Source of the DNA: Robiginitomaculum sp.
GTDB lineage: Bacteria > Pseudomonadota > Alphaproteobacteria > Caulobacterales > Maricaulaceae
DNA: 64,000 nt
Direction of reading: 5' to 3'
Assembly: GCA_015485335.1 (NCBI GenBank)
Contig: WFTT01000118.1
Coordinates: 34,729-98,728 of the forward strand
Below, one piece after another: positions 62,734 to 64,000 of the stretch. The translations under genes were made by a program, and so were the position numbers. Position 1 is the stretch's first letter, and every line of letters starts with the position of its first letter. Below the pieces are notes generated by a model. That model saw only the letters and a list, made by a program, of their open reading frames with translations. It did not search any database and was not told where the DNA came from.

Positions 62734-64000
62734 CCGGTTGCTCCCGGTTTAAATCCCGTGCCGGGTCAAACCAGTGGGTATCAAAATGCAAACCCCGGGT
62801 AAGCATTTCATCCAGGCATTTGGGGCGCAATCCACTGGCCCGATGCTGGCCCAGCACTTCGCCGTCTGGCCCGGTGCCGGTACGTTCAAAGTAGAAAATT
62901 TCCTGCATCTGAATCACATTACTTTCCATGCCGGTCACTTCGGTAACCGAGACCACTTTGCGCTGTCCATCGGCCAGGCGCGTGGCCTGAACAATCAGGC
63001 CGATGGCCGAGGCGATCTGGCCGCGCACCGCATCTTCGGAAATGTTCATGCCGCCCATGGCGACCATCTGTTCCAGCCGGGTAATGGCATCGCGTGGGGT
63101 ATTGGCGTGAATGGTGGCCATCGAGCCTTCATGGCCGGTATTCATGGCCTGCAACATGTCAAAGGCTTCTTCGCCGCGCACCTCGCCCAAAATCACCCGG
63201 TCCGGGCGCATGCGCAGGGCGTTTTTAACGCACTCGCGCTGTTTGATCTCGCCATTGCCCTCCACATTGGGGGGACGGGTTTCCATGCGGGCCACATGGG
63301 GTTGTTGCAATTGCAATTCGGCGGCGTCTTCGATGGTGATCAGGCGTTCTTTATGGCTGATGGCGGATGATAACGCGTTCAGCAAAGTGGTCTTGCCCGA
63401 GCCCGTGCCGCCGGAAATGACCGTGGTGACCCGGGCCGCCACGGCCCCTTGCAAAAACTCGGCAACGCAGGCGGGCATGGCGCCAAAGGCCACCAGTTTT
63501 TCAATGGTCAAAGGCTGTTTGGAAAATTTGCGGATCGAGACCAGCGGCCCGTCCACCGCAATGGGGGCGATGGCCGCATTAAAGCGCGAGCCATCGGGCA
63601 GGCGCGCATCGACCATGGGATGGGATTCGTCCACCCGGCGCCCGACCTGCGCCACAATGCGGTTGATAATACGTAATAAATGGTCGTCATCGGCAAAGCT
63701 GACCGGGGCCAGCTCCAACTCGCCATGGCGTTCAATATAAACCTGTTTGGGTCCGTTAATCAGGATGTCGCAAATGGTGTCGTCCTGCAAAAGCGGCTCG
63801 ATCGGGCCAAGGCCGGTCATTTCATCAAAGACGGCATTGGCAAAATTGACCACTTCGGCGGCATTCATGGTCAGGCGCTCTTCGCGCACAATTTCGGCAA
63901 CCAGCGCATGGACCTGACGGCGCAGGGCCTCATCGTCCAGCTTGTCCAGATCGCTAAGATCAATCTCGTCGATCAGCTTGGAATGGATGCGCAGTTTGGC
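62723..64000 (-). CDS. tadA: CpaF/TadA secretion ATPase, 5' end truncated by the window edge
   Basis: Frame stays open to base 64000 (reads ...KLRIHSKLIDEIDLSDLDKLDDEALRRQVHALVAEIVREERLTMNAAEVV); Walker A 'VISGGTGSGKTTLLNALS'; 'RMRPDRVILGEVRGEEAFDMLQAMNTGHEGSMATIHAN'. Confidence 0.95.
   Translation of the reverse strand, partial: AKLRIHSKLIDEIDLSDLDKLDDEALRRQVHALVAEIVREERLTMNAAEVVNFANAVFDEMTGLGPIEPLLQDDTICDILINGPKQVYIERHGELELAPVSFADDDHLLRIINRIVAQVGRRVDESHPMVDARLPDGSRFNAAIAPIAVDGPLVSIRKFSKQPLTIEKLVAFGAMPACVAEFLQGAVAARVTTVISGGTGSGKTTLLNALSSAISHKERLITIEDAAELQLQQPHVARMETRPPNVEGNGEIKQRECVKNALRMRPDRVILGEVRGEEAFDMLQAMNTGHEGSMATIHANTPRDAITRLEQMVAMGGMNISEDAVRGQIASAIGLIVQATRLADGQRKVVSVTEVTGMESNVIQMQEIFYFERTGTGPDGEVLGQHRASGLRPKCLDEMLTRGLHFDTHWFDPARDLNREQPDEH

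Noticed and set aside
1-64000. Prophage, integrative element or toxin-antitoxin island
   Set aside because: No integrase, transposase, capsid or canonical TA pair recognised; the tRNA-Val gene has no adjacent integrase or attachment-site duplication visible; gene content is largely core

Overview
This 64 kb window looks like an alphaproteobacterial chromosome segment of mostly intact, densely packed core genes. I see no rRNA, CRISPR array, transposase or prophage. Main blocks, left to right: (1) a truncated sensor kinase, a GST and an orphan MoxR ATPase; (2) a flagellin locus with a FlmG-like TPR/glycosyltransferase, flbT, flaF, three flagellins each behind a good sigma-54 promoter match, flaG, a partial nonulosonate (pseudaminic/legionaminic-like) set (pseB-like, spsF-like, SDR, neuB/spsE-like, GNAT), a large SBBP-repeat protein resembling FlaEY and a 1116-aa TPR protein; (3) nadK, DUF2336, cytochrome c, GntR, ferredoxin reductase, TetR, an SPFH/RHH/DUF4177 cassette and an sdpRI pair; (4) the outer-membrane/LPS block rsmA-pdxA-surA-lptD-lptG-lptF, then pepA-holC and cobT; (5) YfdX, amino-acid dehydrogenase, tRNA-Val(CAC), an XRE regulator and a small ORF; (6) gph-glmU-rpiA-gor-ATP-grasp and class II DAHP synthase; (7) a sulfotransferase and tadC-tadB-tadA (tadA runs off the right edge). 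The non-coding signals that deserve most attention are a three-unit hairpin array beside tRNA-Val, dispersed REP-like palindromes (one supplies the last codons and stop of a CDS), and several perfect palindromes next to regulator genes. I found no feature that is unambiguously a new system. The best candidates are the self-contained flagellin glycosylation locus, the SPFH-RHH-DUF4177 cassette and the hairpin array.
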